Shown here one piece after another: positions 34,635-42,024 of a DNA stretch of 64,000 nucleotides. The notes beneath the pieces were generated by a model. The model did no database searches. It was given only the letters and a program-made list of their open reading frames with translations, and was not told the DNA's origin. Both the position numbers and the translations under genes were made by a program. Location: positions 558,001 to 622,000 of the forward strand of contig LFCN01000006.1 in assembly GCA_001189075.1 (NCBI GenBank), written 5' to 3'. The stretch's first letter is position 1; each line of letters begins with the position of its first letter. The DNA is from Parcubacteria bacterium C7867-004. GTDB lineage: Bacteria > Patescibacteria > Paceibacteria > UBA9973 > UBA2103.

Positions 34635-35579
34635 ATGACCTACAACCAACGTTCCAACGTCCGTCCCCTGCCCTCGAGCATGCCGGAATTCATCCTGGTC
34701 AACATCGCTCGGTCGGCCTTCAAAGGCCAACTGCAGTGGAAAGCGACCTACCGGCTGTACGACAACGGACGCGCCAGCGACGACATCGACGTCGTCGTGA
34801 ACTTCAATTCCTACGTCTGGCCCCAGTCCGACCATGATGTCTGGTGGTGGGTGAAGCCTGTGAGCATGGCGCCTCAACAGCGCCTGGTCTTCGCCGAAGC
34901 GGTTCAGCGCTTGGACACGCACGATGCACCGCTCACGGTGCGCACGCATGACCAACTCGTTCTCGACTTCGTTTGGTCGGAGGATGAGAAGCGCTATGTC
35001 GCTCACCTTGATGGCTGGAAGGTCGTCTTCTCGAGTGATCACGTCGCGCGCGCCGAATCCTGGCGCGTCGAGGTGACTGACATCCGTCTTGCGACCGGGA
35101 TTATCCTCACCCGGCCCATCGGACCCAGTCCGAAGGCCGTGTACCGGCCGCCGGCGAACGTCGGCTACCTCTCGCTGACCCCGCTCTACGAACCGGGCGG
35201 GACCATCGAGACTGATGCGCTCACGTACTCGAGCTGGTGCAACGATCGTCAAGGCGCAAGTCTTACGGTCCATGTCGAGCATGAGGGCAAGATTCTCAGG
35301 CTCGAATGCACGCAGCTCAGGCTCCGGGGGAAACAACTCCTCGGATTCGTCAGCCATCCCGGCCGGTACCCATACCTCGCGGAGCTCGTGCTCCTTGAGG
35401 GCCAGCCGGTCGGACTTCCTGAGGCTCCATACTGTCCTCCTGCCACTCCCCCGCGGTTCAGGAGCAGGATGAGCTTCCGTGAGCAGAGCTTCTATGAAGC
35501 TGATGCGGAAGAGGACTACCGGGACTACCTCGCGGAGATCCGAGAAAACGAGGAGTGGCCCGTCTACGATTGGGACTGA
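34635..35579 (+). CDS. Unknown 314-residue cytosolic protein (cassette-type unit)
   Basis: ATG 34635 follows GGAGAG by five bases. The protein is soluble and Trp/Tyr-rich, with two similar halves of beta character (WKATYRLYDNGRASDDIDV; WRVEVTDIRLATGIILTRP) and an acidic, aromatic C-terminal tail (EEDYRDYLAEIRENEEWPVYDW). No signal peptide, no TM and no known motif. It has its own leader with hairpin and mini-ORF and its own terminator. Codons are strongly GC-biased. The family is not recognised. Confidence 0.6.
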   Translation: MTYNQRSNVRPLPSSMPEFILVNIARSAFKGQLQWKATYRLYDNGRASDDIDVVVNFNSYVWPQSDHDVWWWVKPVSMAPQQRLVFAEAVQRLDTHDAPLTVRTHDQLVLDFVWSEDEKRYVAHLDGWKVVFSSDHVARAESWRVEVTDIRLATGIILTRPIGPSPKAVYRPPANVGYLSLTPLYEPGGTIETDALTYSSWCNDRQGASLTVHVEHEGKILRLECTQLRLRGKQLLGFVSHPGRYPYLAELVLLEGQPVGLPEAPYCPPATPPRFRSRMSFREQSFYEADAEEDYRDYLAEIRENEEWPVYDWD

Positions 35580-35600
35580 GAACAGTCCCTCGACACCACT

Positions 35601-35633
35601 GCGCCTGGCGGCAACGCCGGGCGCTTTCTTTTA
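35601..35633 (+). terminator. Rho-independent terminator
   Basis: A 10-bp stem with one G-U pair (35601-35610/35615-35624) is followed by TTTCTTTTA. Confidence 0.88.
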
Positions 35634-35706
35634 TCCATTGACCTCACAAAGCAGCTTCATGAAGCTCTGGAAGTAAGCTATTGAAAGCCTTTTAGTGCTC
35701 CGTAGA

Positions 35707-35735
35707 TTGACTTATGCTAGATACTGTAATATGAA
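35707..35735 (+). promoter_or_regulatory. Promoter for the 35786 gene
   Basis: TTGACT (35707-35712), a 17-base spacer and TATGAA (35730-35735). Confidence 0.65.
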
Positions 35736-35785
35736 TATGCCCATGCGGGGGGACTAATTCCGCCACGCTAAACAGAGGGTTTGAA

Positions 35786-35986
35786 ATGACCAAGTTCTTA
35801 AAGATCGCCAAGAACGGCCTCGTGGCTGGCGCCCTGGCGCTGAGCATGACCGCCGTCCCGGCCGCCGCCGACCCGTTCACGCTCGACCCGCTGCCGGGCG
35901 ACACGACCTGCTGGGTCCTGCAGCCCGACGGCACCGTCGCGCACGAGCAGTGCCCGCCGGAGGAGTTCCCGTTCGGCCCGTTCTAA
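35786..35986 (+). CDS. Small secreted peptide
   Basis: 66 residues; GAGGG lies before ATG. The Sec signal peptide (1-28, LVAGALALSMTAVPAAA) leaves a mature peptide of about 38 residues with two Cys (TTCWVLQPDG; HEQCPPEEF) that could form one disulfide. It is Pro-rich and acidic. Promoter and terminator flank it closely. No family is recognised. It could be a secreted effector or a wall peptide; nothing in the sequence decides. Confidence 0.6.
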   Translation: MTKFLKIAKNGLVAGALALSMTAVPAAADPFTLDPLPGDTTCWVLQPDGTVAHEQCPPEEFPFGPF

Positions 35987-36032
35987 GGACTGACGGCGAC
36001 AACACAAACGAGCATGCATGCCATGCTCACGA

Positions 36033-36062
36033 GGGGTCCCGGAGCAATTCGGGGCCCTTTTG
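36033..36062 (+). terminator. Rho-independent terminator
   Basis: An 8-bp stem (36034-36041/36050-36057) is followed by TTTT. Confidence 0.75.
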
Positions 36063-36076
36063 CGTTTTCTCTACGG

Positions 36077-38467
36077 TTACCCGAAGACCGCTTGTACGAT
36101 GCTCGAGAAGAATCCGCAGATAGCTGCGAGTATTCCCATGATCCAATCCCCTATAGATCCCGCTGTTTCTCCAACCGCTGCTACGAGCGAGTTCGGATTA
36201 AGTGCGAGCTTTTTCTCATTTTCTGCTGCACTTGTTTTGGTTGTAGGGTAAGCACCTGCTCCGGACCCATCGATCGCCGAACCCGACTTCGGATGAAGAT
36301 CGTATTTCTGATTCACTCGGTCGAAGAGCTTGAAAGCAGCTACCGGATCCGTGACCGTTTGGTTGTTTTCATAGGTGACGTCTCCCGCTCGTATGTAGCC
36401 GACAGCGATATTATTCGAAACCTTTACGCGGACCGGAAGCGGAGTACCTCCCTTAGCTGCTGGTATGGAGATCCATGTCGCTCGCCCATTCGTAGTGCTG
36501 TTAACCACGGTGTTGTGGTCGACGAGTCCGTCCGCGATACCGTAGAGCGAGATGCCGTGCCAGTGCGAGGTTATCACGACATTGCCCGTAACCTTCATGT
36601 TCGTCACCAATCCGTCGAAGAGCGCGATTCCTTGCATCGCGGAATCGAACGGACGATTAACGTCCGTGCTCTCCTGGAACCAGTTGTCCTCGATGCGGAT
36701 ATTGTTGAAGACTGCCCCACCAAGCGCGAATATCTGCAGGCCGTCGTCATGGTTCGCGTCCCCGTCTTCCTGTCCCGCGTACTGATCGAAGAGCTTGTTA
36801 TCCCGGACCGTGATATCGGAGCCGAGTGTCACGAATCCGTCCGCGGAGAAATTGCGAATGACGTTACCTTCTACCAGTACCTTCGTCGAATTCGCCGAGG
36901 GAGTGAGGCCCTGCTTAATGACGCCGATCCCGCCGCGCATGTTCGTGAGCGAGTTATCAACGATCGCGACGCAGGTCGAGTTATGCGCCTGCATTCCCGA
37001 GGTTGCGGTCGATATCCAATCGGTTACCGTCCATCCCGCCGTGCTCTTGGTGGTGTACAGGTTCCCGTCACCTACCACCACGTTACTAACCTGATCCATC
37101 CACATCAGCAGCGATGTAACCGACTGTTTAGCCGTAAGCTCCGGTCCGGTAACGATGATCCTCGAGACCTTTTGCAGCGGCATGCTCTCGCCGATGGCAC
37201 CTGATCGGAACTCGAACCACGTCCACGCGCTTCCGCTCGTGAGAAGCGGTGCGGTGCGGTCGGTTACGGCGATCTTGCCGTGATATCCCGGAAGCAGGAT
37301 GACGTGATCTCCTGGCTGGATCTTCTTGGTGAGGAGCGCGGTAGCGATTGACTTGTACGGCGCGTTACTCGCTCCGGTACCGGTATCCGATCCGTTAACC
37401 GGGTCTATGTATACTTCGCGCGCGTAGGTAGATGCCGGGGACTCGCAGCCAGTATAGACGGCATAGCGAGGAGGACCACCCGAACTTGGCGCAGGGTCCG
37501 GAGTCGGAGGAACAGGATCCGGGACGGGTACTGGAGTCGGATCAGGTACAGGAACAGGCGGTACTGGCAAAGGGACGGGATCCGGTACGGTAGGAACCGG
37601 ATCGGGAGTCGGCACCGGCGCATCATCCGCAACCTCCGGCGGAACCTCTTGCGCAGAATCAACCGAAAGTCGTACGGTGTCGGTTATGGTCCCGAGCGCA
37701 TTGCTACAGGTAAGCGAATATTTAACGCTTTCCGGTGACGTGACGTTAACCGAGCCGGAAAGCGCTCCACCGGTATCAAATCCTTTCGAGGTACAGGTAT
37801 CGCTCAGTTCTGTCTTCCAGCTGAGCTTAACTGCGACATTCGGTTTCGTGTTGGATGGGGCGAGCTCTAGTTCTACTCTCGGCTTTCCGGATGTGGTGGG
37901 ACGAGTGGGTGCCGCTGGGGTAGCGGGAGCCGATGCGGGAGTACTTGGCGTAGTGGGTGCGGTAACAACAGTTGTCGGCTTCGACACGCTTCCCGATCCC
38001 CCTCCCGACGCACCGCTACCTGATCCCGAGGATGCTTTAGGCGCAGTAGCGACCGCAGGAGAGGTCGTCGCGAATGTATAGGTATAGGTGCGATCCTTGG
38101 GGGACACCTGCGGAATCAAGAGATCAATCGGCGAACTGCTAGCGGTGCGCATGCTCGCGAAGAAGCCGTTACCTCCTGCTTCCTCGACGTACAGTCCGAC
38201 ACCCGCAAGGACAATAATCGCGGTATAGAACGCTATGGAGAGCTTGAAGCCGGAGTTCCCTTTGCTTGCAGCCGATGACGATGCGCTCAATACCGAGTCA
38301 GTGATGCCGAACGCTGATTTGGAGGTCTTGAGTTTCTGGATGGCGAGCGCGCCATGGATGTCTTCAACCGTCCATTCGCTTCCCGAAAGTGCTTGGACAA
38401 CCGCGTCATCCCCGGAGCCCTTCTTGAGTTCCTCTTGCACGCGTTCGATCAATTTCTGGTCAGCCAT
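36077..38467 (-). CDS. Membrane-anchored surface protein with a right-handed beta-helix domain
   Basis: 796 residues. The N-terminal 70 residues are cytosolic (EELKKGSGDDAVVQALSGSEW looks like a small helical domain). One TM (LSIAFYTAIIVLAGVGLYV, about 75-93) is followed by a Ser/Thr/Pro-rich spacer, an Ig-like region (LSWKTELSDTCTSKGF), a Pro-Asp/Pro-Val linker (about 282-330), and a right-handed beta helix (about 345-740) with VYIDPVNGSDTGTGASNAPY as in DUF1565/pectate-lyase-like folds and repeated NN/DN turns (VRDNKLFDQ, VDHNTVVN). A hydrophobic C-terminal stretch (WIMGILAAICGFFSSIVQAVF) could be a second anchor. It probably binds or cuts polysaccharide at the cell surface. Confidence 0.75.
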   Translation of the reverse strand: MADQKLIERVQEELKKGSGDDAVVQALSGSEWTVEDIHGALAIQKLKTSKSAFGITDSVLSASSSAASKGNSGFKLSIAFYTAIIVLAGVGLYVEEAGGNGFFASMRTASSSPIDLLIPQVSPKDRTYTYTFATTSPAVATAPKASSGSGSGASGGGSGSVSKPTTVVTAPTTPSTPASAPATPAAPTRPTTSGKPRVELELAPSNTKPNVAVKLSWKTELSDTCTSKGFDTGGALSGSVNVTSPESVKYSLTCSNALGTITDTVRLSVDSAQEVPPEVADDAPVPTPDPVPTVPDPVPLPVPPVPVPDPTPVPVPDPVPPTPDPAPSSGGPPRYAVYTGCESPASTYAREVYIDPVNGSDTGTGASNAPYKSIATALLTKKIQPGDHVILLPGYHGKIAVTDRTAPLLTSGSAWTWFEFRSGAIGESMPLQKVSRIIVTGPELTAKQSVTSLLMWMDQVSNVVVGDGNLYTTKSTAGWTVTDWISTATSGMQAHNSTCVAIVDNSLTNMRGGIGVIKQGLTPSANSTKVLVEGNVIRNFSADGFVTLGSDITVRDNKLFDQYAGQEDGDANHDDGLQIFALGGAVFNNIRIEDNWFQESTDVNRPFDSAMQGIALFDGLVTNMKVTGNVVITSHWHGISLYGIADGLVDHNTVVNSTTNGRATWISIPAAKGGTPLPVRVKVSNNIAVGYIRAGDVTYENNQTVTDPVAAFKLFDRVNQKYDLHPKSGSAIDGSGAGAYPTTKTSAAENEKKLALNPNSLVAAVGETAGSIGDWIMGILAAICGFFSSIVQAVFG

Positions 38468-38621
38468 GGATACGGGATTAGGGTATTCAAACTATACCAG
38501 TAGTTTCGGGCCAAGAATTTGATACCCCCTCCCCTCGAGACTAATCCCACGGGCATATTCCCGAGCCAGATTGGCGGTTCTGTAGTATCGTTAGCACAAT
38601 CACTAATAAATCGAACACGGT

Positions 38622-38729
38622 ATGGGAAAGAACAGCCACGGCGTAAGCCCGAAGAAGATACGCAAATCGCCTCCGAAGACCAAGAAGCGTCTTGCGATAA
38701 AGGCGGCGAGGAGGATCGCGGATAAGTAG
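38622..38729 (+). CDS. 35-residue strongly basic protein
   Basis: ATG 38622 to TAG 38727-38729. About 13 of the 35 residues are Lys or Arg (SPKKIRKSPPKTKKRLAIK), with an AARRIADK end. The composition suits a small ribosome- or nucleic-acid-binding peptide. A perfect hairpin terminator 17 bases after the stop supports a real transcript. No clear Shine-Dalgarno is present. It is not similar enough to bTHX to name. Confidence 0.5.
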   Translation: MGKNSHGVSPKKIRKSPPKTKKRLAIKAARRIADK

Positions 38730-38745
38730 CAGCACGAAAAGAAAG

Positions 38746-38776
38746 ATCGCCCGGCTGTAGAGCTGGGCGATTTTGT
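38746..38776 (+). terminator. Bidirectional terminator
   Basis: ATCGCCC (38746-38752) pairs with GGGCGAT (38765-38771) and the stem extends inward by GCT/AGC; TTTTG on the plus strand and a T-rich tail on the minus strand serve the convergent PEP-CTERM gene. Confidence 0.85.
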
Positions 38777-38799
38777 TGGTTGTGGGAAGAGCGAATCGC

Positions 38800-39498
38800 T
38801 CAGACGAGGGCCAGGGCCCTTTGCCTCGAACGGATCATCCCACCAACGATGCCGAAGCCGACGATCATCAGGGCCCAGGTGGCGGGCTCCGGGACCGTGG
38901 CCTCGCCGATCTGGAGACCGACGATGCCGTTCGGACCGACATCATCGCCGCCGACCACCGAGAACGAGCTGAACTGGGCCATCCACAGGTTGGTGACGCC
39001 GCCCAGCTTCGTGAACTCCACGCCCGGGCCGTAGGTGATACCGGGGATCGGGCCGGTGAAGTAGCTCCACGGCAGCGCCACCTCGATGGTCCGGGGACCG
39101 TAGGCGATCTCGAAGCCGAGCGGCCCCGAGAAGCCGGGCCGGCCGAAGGACACGGCGTGGTTGTTGGTCAGGATGAACCCGAGATCAACCCCGTTGTCGT
39201 TCAGAGGATCGAGGTCGAAGTACACGTTCGCGAAGAGCGTGTCGACGGGCCCGCGCGACCTGAGCAGCAGATCCACGAAGCCTTCGCCACTGTAGGCGTA
39301 GACGTCGAAGACCGGGCCGTTGGTGTCGGCCGTGGGTGCACCGAAGTTGTGGACCGGGGCGAGCTCATTGAAGTGCGCCGTTACGGCCGGGAAGCCGTAA
39401 ACGGGATCAATGGTGGCGTCGATGACGACCGCGCTCGCGGGAACCGCGAAGAGGAAGCCAGCGGAAAGCACGGCACTAACAAAGTGGGAGAAAGACAC
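38800..39498 (-). CDS. PEP-CTERM sorting-signal protein, copy 1
   Basis: 232 residues. A GTG start follows GGAGG by six bases. The signal peptide (1-23, VLSAGFLFAVPASA) is followed by a beta-rich extracellular domain (VFDVYAYSGEGFVDLLL; LGFEIAYGPRTIEVALPWSYF) that resembles a carbohydrate-binding sandwich. The C-terminus is a textbook PEP-CTERM tail: PEPATWALMIVGFG, a short TM, then an Arg-rich end (SRQR). The WALMIVGFG form is typical of Alphaproteobacteria. Exosortase, which cuts such tails, is not in this window. GC-rich codons and a private promoter and terminator suggest an acquired cassette. Confidence 0.85.
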   Translation of the reverse strand: MSFSHFVSAVLSAGFLFAVPASAVVIDATIDPVYGFPAVTAHFNELAPVHNFGAPTADTNGPVFDVYAYSGEGFVDLLLRSRGPVDTLFANVYFDLDPLNDNGVDLGFILTNNHAVSFGRPGFSGPLGFEIAYGPRTIEVALPWSYFTGPIPGITYGPGVEFTKLGGVTNLWMAQFSSFSVVGGDDVGPNGIVGLQIGEATVPEPATWALMIVGFGIVGGMIRSRQRALALV

Positions 39499-39576
39499 TG
39501 CAGGCCTCCATGTTCTATGGGCTATCCGCGGAATGCGGACAGATCGATACTATCGAAGATCAGCGAGTACGGCTTA

Positions 39577-39604
39577 TTTATATCGTAATTCACGGTTTTT
39601 TCAA
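39577..39604 (-). promoter_or_regulatory. Promoter of PEP-CTERM copy 1
   Basis: Minus strand TTGAAA (39604-39599), 16 bases, TATAAA (39582-39577). The roughly 70-base leader contains a TCCGC/GCGGA hairpin. Confidence 0.7.
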
Positions 39605-39620
39605 TAGTTCAAAACGTATA

Positions 39621-39652
39621 AAGAAAAAGACGCACCCCGGAGGATACGTCTT
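39621..39652 (-). terminator. Terminator of PEP-CTERM copy 2
   Basis: Minus strand AGACG...CGTCT hairpin followed by TTTTCTTTAT. A further perfect hairpin (GTCCGGC/GCCGGAC) lies between it and the gene. Confidence 0.7.
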
Positions 39653-39680
39653 GTGTCGTGGTGTCCGGCGAATGCCGGAC

Positions 39681-40475
39681 TTAGGCTGCGAGCGCCAGAC
39701 GGCGCCTGCGGACCACGGAGCCGGCGAAGCCGAAGCCCACGATCATCAGGGCCCAGGACGCGGGTTCGGGGACCGCGCCGCCCGACGGCGCCAGCGACGT
39801 CGACAGGTTGTCGTAGTAGACATCCAGGTTGGCGCCAGTGTTGTGGCTGTTCGCGATGAAGTTGGTGAAGGACATCGTCCCGAAGGCGCTGGACAGCATG
39901 GACAGGTTGCCGATGGTGTACTTCAGCTGGTCGCTGCTGGTCAGCAGATCGATAGTCAGCGTCTGCCAGGTGCCCGCAGCGAAGCCGGCAGGCAGGCCCA
40001 TGTTGACGTAGCCCGTCGCGTTGTCCCAGCCACTGAAGAAGTTGCTGCCGGCAGCGGCGTCGAAGAGGGTGAGGATCCCGTAGGAACTCACGTCGCCGTT
40101 GACGTCGATGCCGGTGACCCAAGGGCCGGTGATGCGGCGATCGGACGCGCCGTCGAACGCCGGGTCGATGAACAGATCGATGCTCACCGACTGCGTGCCG
40201 GCTTCGAGATCGATCTTGCGACCCTGCGTGTTGTAGAAGCTGCCGGTGCCCTGGAAGTCGGAGCCCGCGAGCCCGATGTGGAGCGTCGACGAGTGGCCGC
40301 CATGGGCGATCCCCGATTCGAAGGTGGCAGGCGCGAACCGGTCAGTGTACCAGACGCCAGGCGCCTGGGTCGGACCGGTCGTGACGGGACCGTCGAAGTT
40401 ATAGAAGGTGTCGGCGCTGGCCACGCCAGCGACGAGGAAACCGGCCAGGATGGCCGGAGCAAAGAAACGATTCAT
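39681..40475 (-). CDS. PEP-CTERM sorting-signal protein, copy 2
   Basis: 264 residues. ATG follows AGGGG by seven bases. Signal peptide 1-21 (AILAGFLVAGVASA) is followed by a beta-sandwich-like domain (TFYNFDGPVTTGPTQAPGVW; VSIDLFIDPAFDG; LDVYYDNLSTSLAP) of the kind seen in PEP-CTERM matrix proteins. The tail PEPASWALMIVGFG, TM and RRRRLALAA end is almost identical in form to copy 1, while the bodies are unrelated. The gene has a consensus promoter and a 150-base structured leader. It was probably acquired from an alphaproteobacterial source. Confidence 0.85.
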   Translation of the reverse strand: MNRFFAPAILAGFLVAGVASADTFYNFDGPVTTGPTQAPGVWYTDRFAPATFESGIAHGGHSSTLHIGLAGSDFQGTGSFYNTQGRKIDLEAGTQSVSIDLFIDPAFDGASDRRITGPWVTGIDVNGDVSSYGILTLFDAAAGSNFFSGWDNATGYVNMGLPAGFAAGTWQTLTIDLLTSSDQLKYTIGNLSMLSSAFGTMSFTNFIANSHNTGANLDVYYDNLSTSLAPSGGAVPEPASWALMIVGFGFAGSVVRRRRLALAA

Positions 40476-40540
40476 CTAGAGACCCCTAAAGGATTAAAGT
40501 TGAAGTTCGCCCAACAAACCGACCGGACTTGCGTCCGTCC

Positions 40541-40603
40541 CCGTTTACTATGGCCAGGAACGCTCCTGAGAGACCCAGAAGAGCTTTTGGCCGTAGTAAA
40601 CGG
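40541..40603 (-). promoter_or_regulatory. Structured 5' leader of PEP-CTERM copy 2
   Basis: Arms at 40541-40555 and 40589-40603 pair over 15 positions with one mismatch (CCGTTTACTA core), with inner short stems; a GGAC-GCAA-GTCC hairpin lies between it and the gene. It is a long hairpin in the predicted leader RNA, and could be a riboswitch-like or protein-bound element. It matches no class I know. Confidence 0.5.
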
Positions 40604-40631
40604 CACCTCGAATTGAAAGAACGCTCTGTAT

Positions 40632-40660
40632 TTTATAACCTAATTACTTATATTTTGCAA
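40632..40660 (-). promoter_or_regulatory. Promoter of PEP-CTERM copy 2
   Basis: Minus strand TTGCAA (40660-40655), 17 bases, TATAAA (40637-40632). Transcription would start near 40625. Confidence 0.75.
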
Positions 40661-40703
40661 TATCTGGGCTAAAATCAGAGCCTAGATGCGCTATACTTTC
40701 TTC

Positions 40704-41048
40704 ATGAAGCTCATCATTCCCTTCGTGCTCATCGCGCTCGGCCTTGTCGGTCTCTACATCAGCTACCAGAGCCAGCGACCTCTTCCGCCTGAACCCGTGG
40801 TTACCGAGGAAGCACCAGTAGCTCGGTACATGGACATCGAGTCCTATGTCAGGAATTCAATCTCAGAACTCTCCCCTATCAAGGAGCAGCTCGGCGGAAC
40901 GTTCTATGTCACGAAGATTGAAATGAGCGAAGGCATGGGCCTAGTTGAATACGAAGACGGCCACAATGCGTATGTGGCCGACTTCACCTATTCAGTAGCA
41001 GAAGATGGTAAACCGACCATCCTCACCTTTACGATCCGCCCGGAATAA
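40704..41048 (+). CDS. Small single-TM protein of unknown function
   Basis: 114 residues from ATG 40704, chosen because TATACT ends six bases before it. One N-terminal TM (LIIPFVLIALGLVGLYISY) is followed by a Pro/Glu-rich linker and a soluble alpha/beta domain (YVRNSISELSPIKEQLGG; ITFTIRPE-type end), probably outside the cell. The pattern recurs in CPR genomes, but I do not know a function. It is convergent with the YggT gene and only one base separates the stops. Confidence 0.6.
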   Translation: MKLIIPFVLIALGLVGLYISYQSQRPLPPEPVVTEEAPVARYMDIESYVRNSISELSPIKEQLGGTFYVTKIEMSEGMGLVEYEDGHNAYVADFTYSVAEDGKPTILTFTIRPE

Positions 41049-41402
41049 CTAGTCCTTCGCTTCGAGCTTCGCTGCCGCCTGCGGCGTTGAGACCGCGCGA
41101 CTCATCACGAGCGCTTTAAGGATGCCGAGCGCAACAAGCCAGTACACCACCATCGCAAGCAGCGTAGTCCACTCAAGCACGCTTCCGGATACCTGCGTTA
41201 TCCGGAACACGCTCAGGAAGGGAGCGACAAACGGATAGGTAACGGAGTAGATGAGGTTCGTGAACCCCGCACCCGGGTTCGCACCCAGAAGCTTGAGTAC
41301 GAATCGGAACGCGAGCAGTGCCTCGATGAGGCCGAGAATATACCAGACTATCTGAGTACCGCGGTAGAGCGGCTTTGTGCTTGGGGCGACATAGGAATCC
41401 AT
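41049..41402 (-). CDS. YggT-family membrane protein
   Basis: 117 residues. TM segments at about 17-37 (IVWYILGLIEALLAFRFVL) and 80-100 (LLAMVVYWLVALGILKALV) flank the family core FVLKLLGANPGAGFTNLIY and YPFVAPFLSVF. YggT proteins are linked to osmotic tolerance and to membrane organisation in cell division; the molecular role is unclear. In many genomes yggT sits near division or wall genes, but here its neighbours do not form an operon. Confidence 0.8.
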   Translation of the reverse strand: MDSYVAPSTKPLYRGTQIVWYILGLIEALLAFRFVLKLLGANPGAGFTNLIYSVTYPFVAPFLSVFRITQVSGSVLEWTTLLAMVVYWLVALGILKALVMSRAVSTPQAAAKLEAKD

Positions 41403-41471
41403 AGGAAAGAAAGTTAGCGGGAAGTACCCGCTAACAATCCCATGCGCCCTATGAAGCGTTCATGATGAAGA

Positions 41472-41888
41472 CTACTTCTTCGCGCATTTCTCGCACCGGC
41501 AACCGAAGGGCTTTATGAATTCGTCCACGTATTCCTTTCCGTAGTCGTAGGTTAGCTCGTCACCGGCCTTGATAGCGCGCGTCGAGAATATGAATACTCG
41601 GCCCTTATGAATCTTGCTCTCGCAGTTCCAGCGGCAGGAGTGATTGATGTAGCCTGCCTTATTGATCTTCGGCTTCCCGTCGATAGTCTTCGTCTTGCTG
41701 ATCTCGAAGAGGTAGCGACTCTTGCTCTTGTCGGTCTCTTCCTGCGTGAGTGTTTTACCAACATACTCGATGACGCAGACGCCTTTCGGAATCGCTTCCC
41801 CGGCGAACAGACCAAGCCCCGCGCTGGAGCGCTTCACGGTAAGTTTCCAATCTCCCGGCACATACTTCCCTTTCTTAGCTGGTGACAT
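41472..41888 (-). CDS. SET-domain protein lysine methyltransferase
   Basis: 138 residues, almost exactly one SET domain. GLGLFAGEAIPKGVCVIEYVG is matched in part by the SET N-part, followed by the pseudoknot core YINHSCRWNCES and GDELTYDYGKEY with the catalytic Tyr, and a post-SET CRCEKC zinc-binding tail. All SAM-binding and catalytic positions are present. Such stand-alone bacterial SET proteins methylate DNA-binding or ribosomal proteins in the few cases studied; the target here is unknown. TAGTAT lies nine bases before ATG (leaderless). Confidence 0.88.
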   Translation of the reverse strand: MSPAKKGKYVPGDWKLTVKRSSAGLGLFAGEAIPKGVCVIEYVGKTLTQEETDKSKSRYLFEISKTKTIDGKPKINKAGYINHSCRWNCESKIHKGRVFIFSTRAIKAGDELTYDYGKEYVDEFIKPFGCRCEKCAKK

Positions 41889-41970
41889 AGTACGCGCATA
41901 CTACGGGCCAATACGTACAAAGACAAGCAGAATTCATGGAGGCTTCATTAATTTGCCGTATGGTACTACC

Positions 41971-41993
41971 TATAGAATCGCTTTGAGCGATTC
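41971..41993 (+). promoter_or_regulatory. -10 box overlapped by a perfect palindrome (operator candidate)
   Basis: TATAGAAT (41971-41978) is overlapped by GAATCGCT-TTG-AGCGATTC (41975-41993). The 8-bp palindrome covers the -10 and the expected transcription start of the hybrid kinase gene, a place where a dimeric regulator would block RNA polymerase. Confidence 0.5.
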
Positions 41994-42024
41994 GACTCTC
42001 TTGCTACCGTTCACCTAACCCCTC

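Noticed and set aside
40476..40640. Cyclic di-GMP-I (GEMM) riboswitch
   Set aside because: A GGACGCAAGTCC segment recalls the GEMM P1b loop but the rest of the conserved core is missing.
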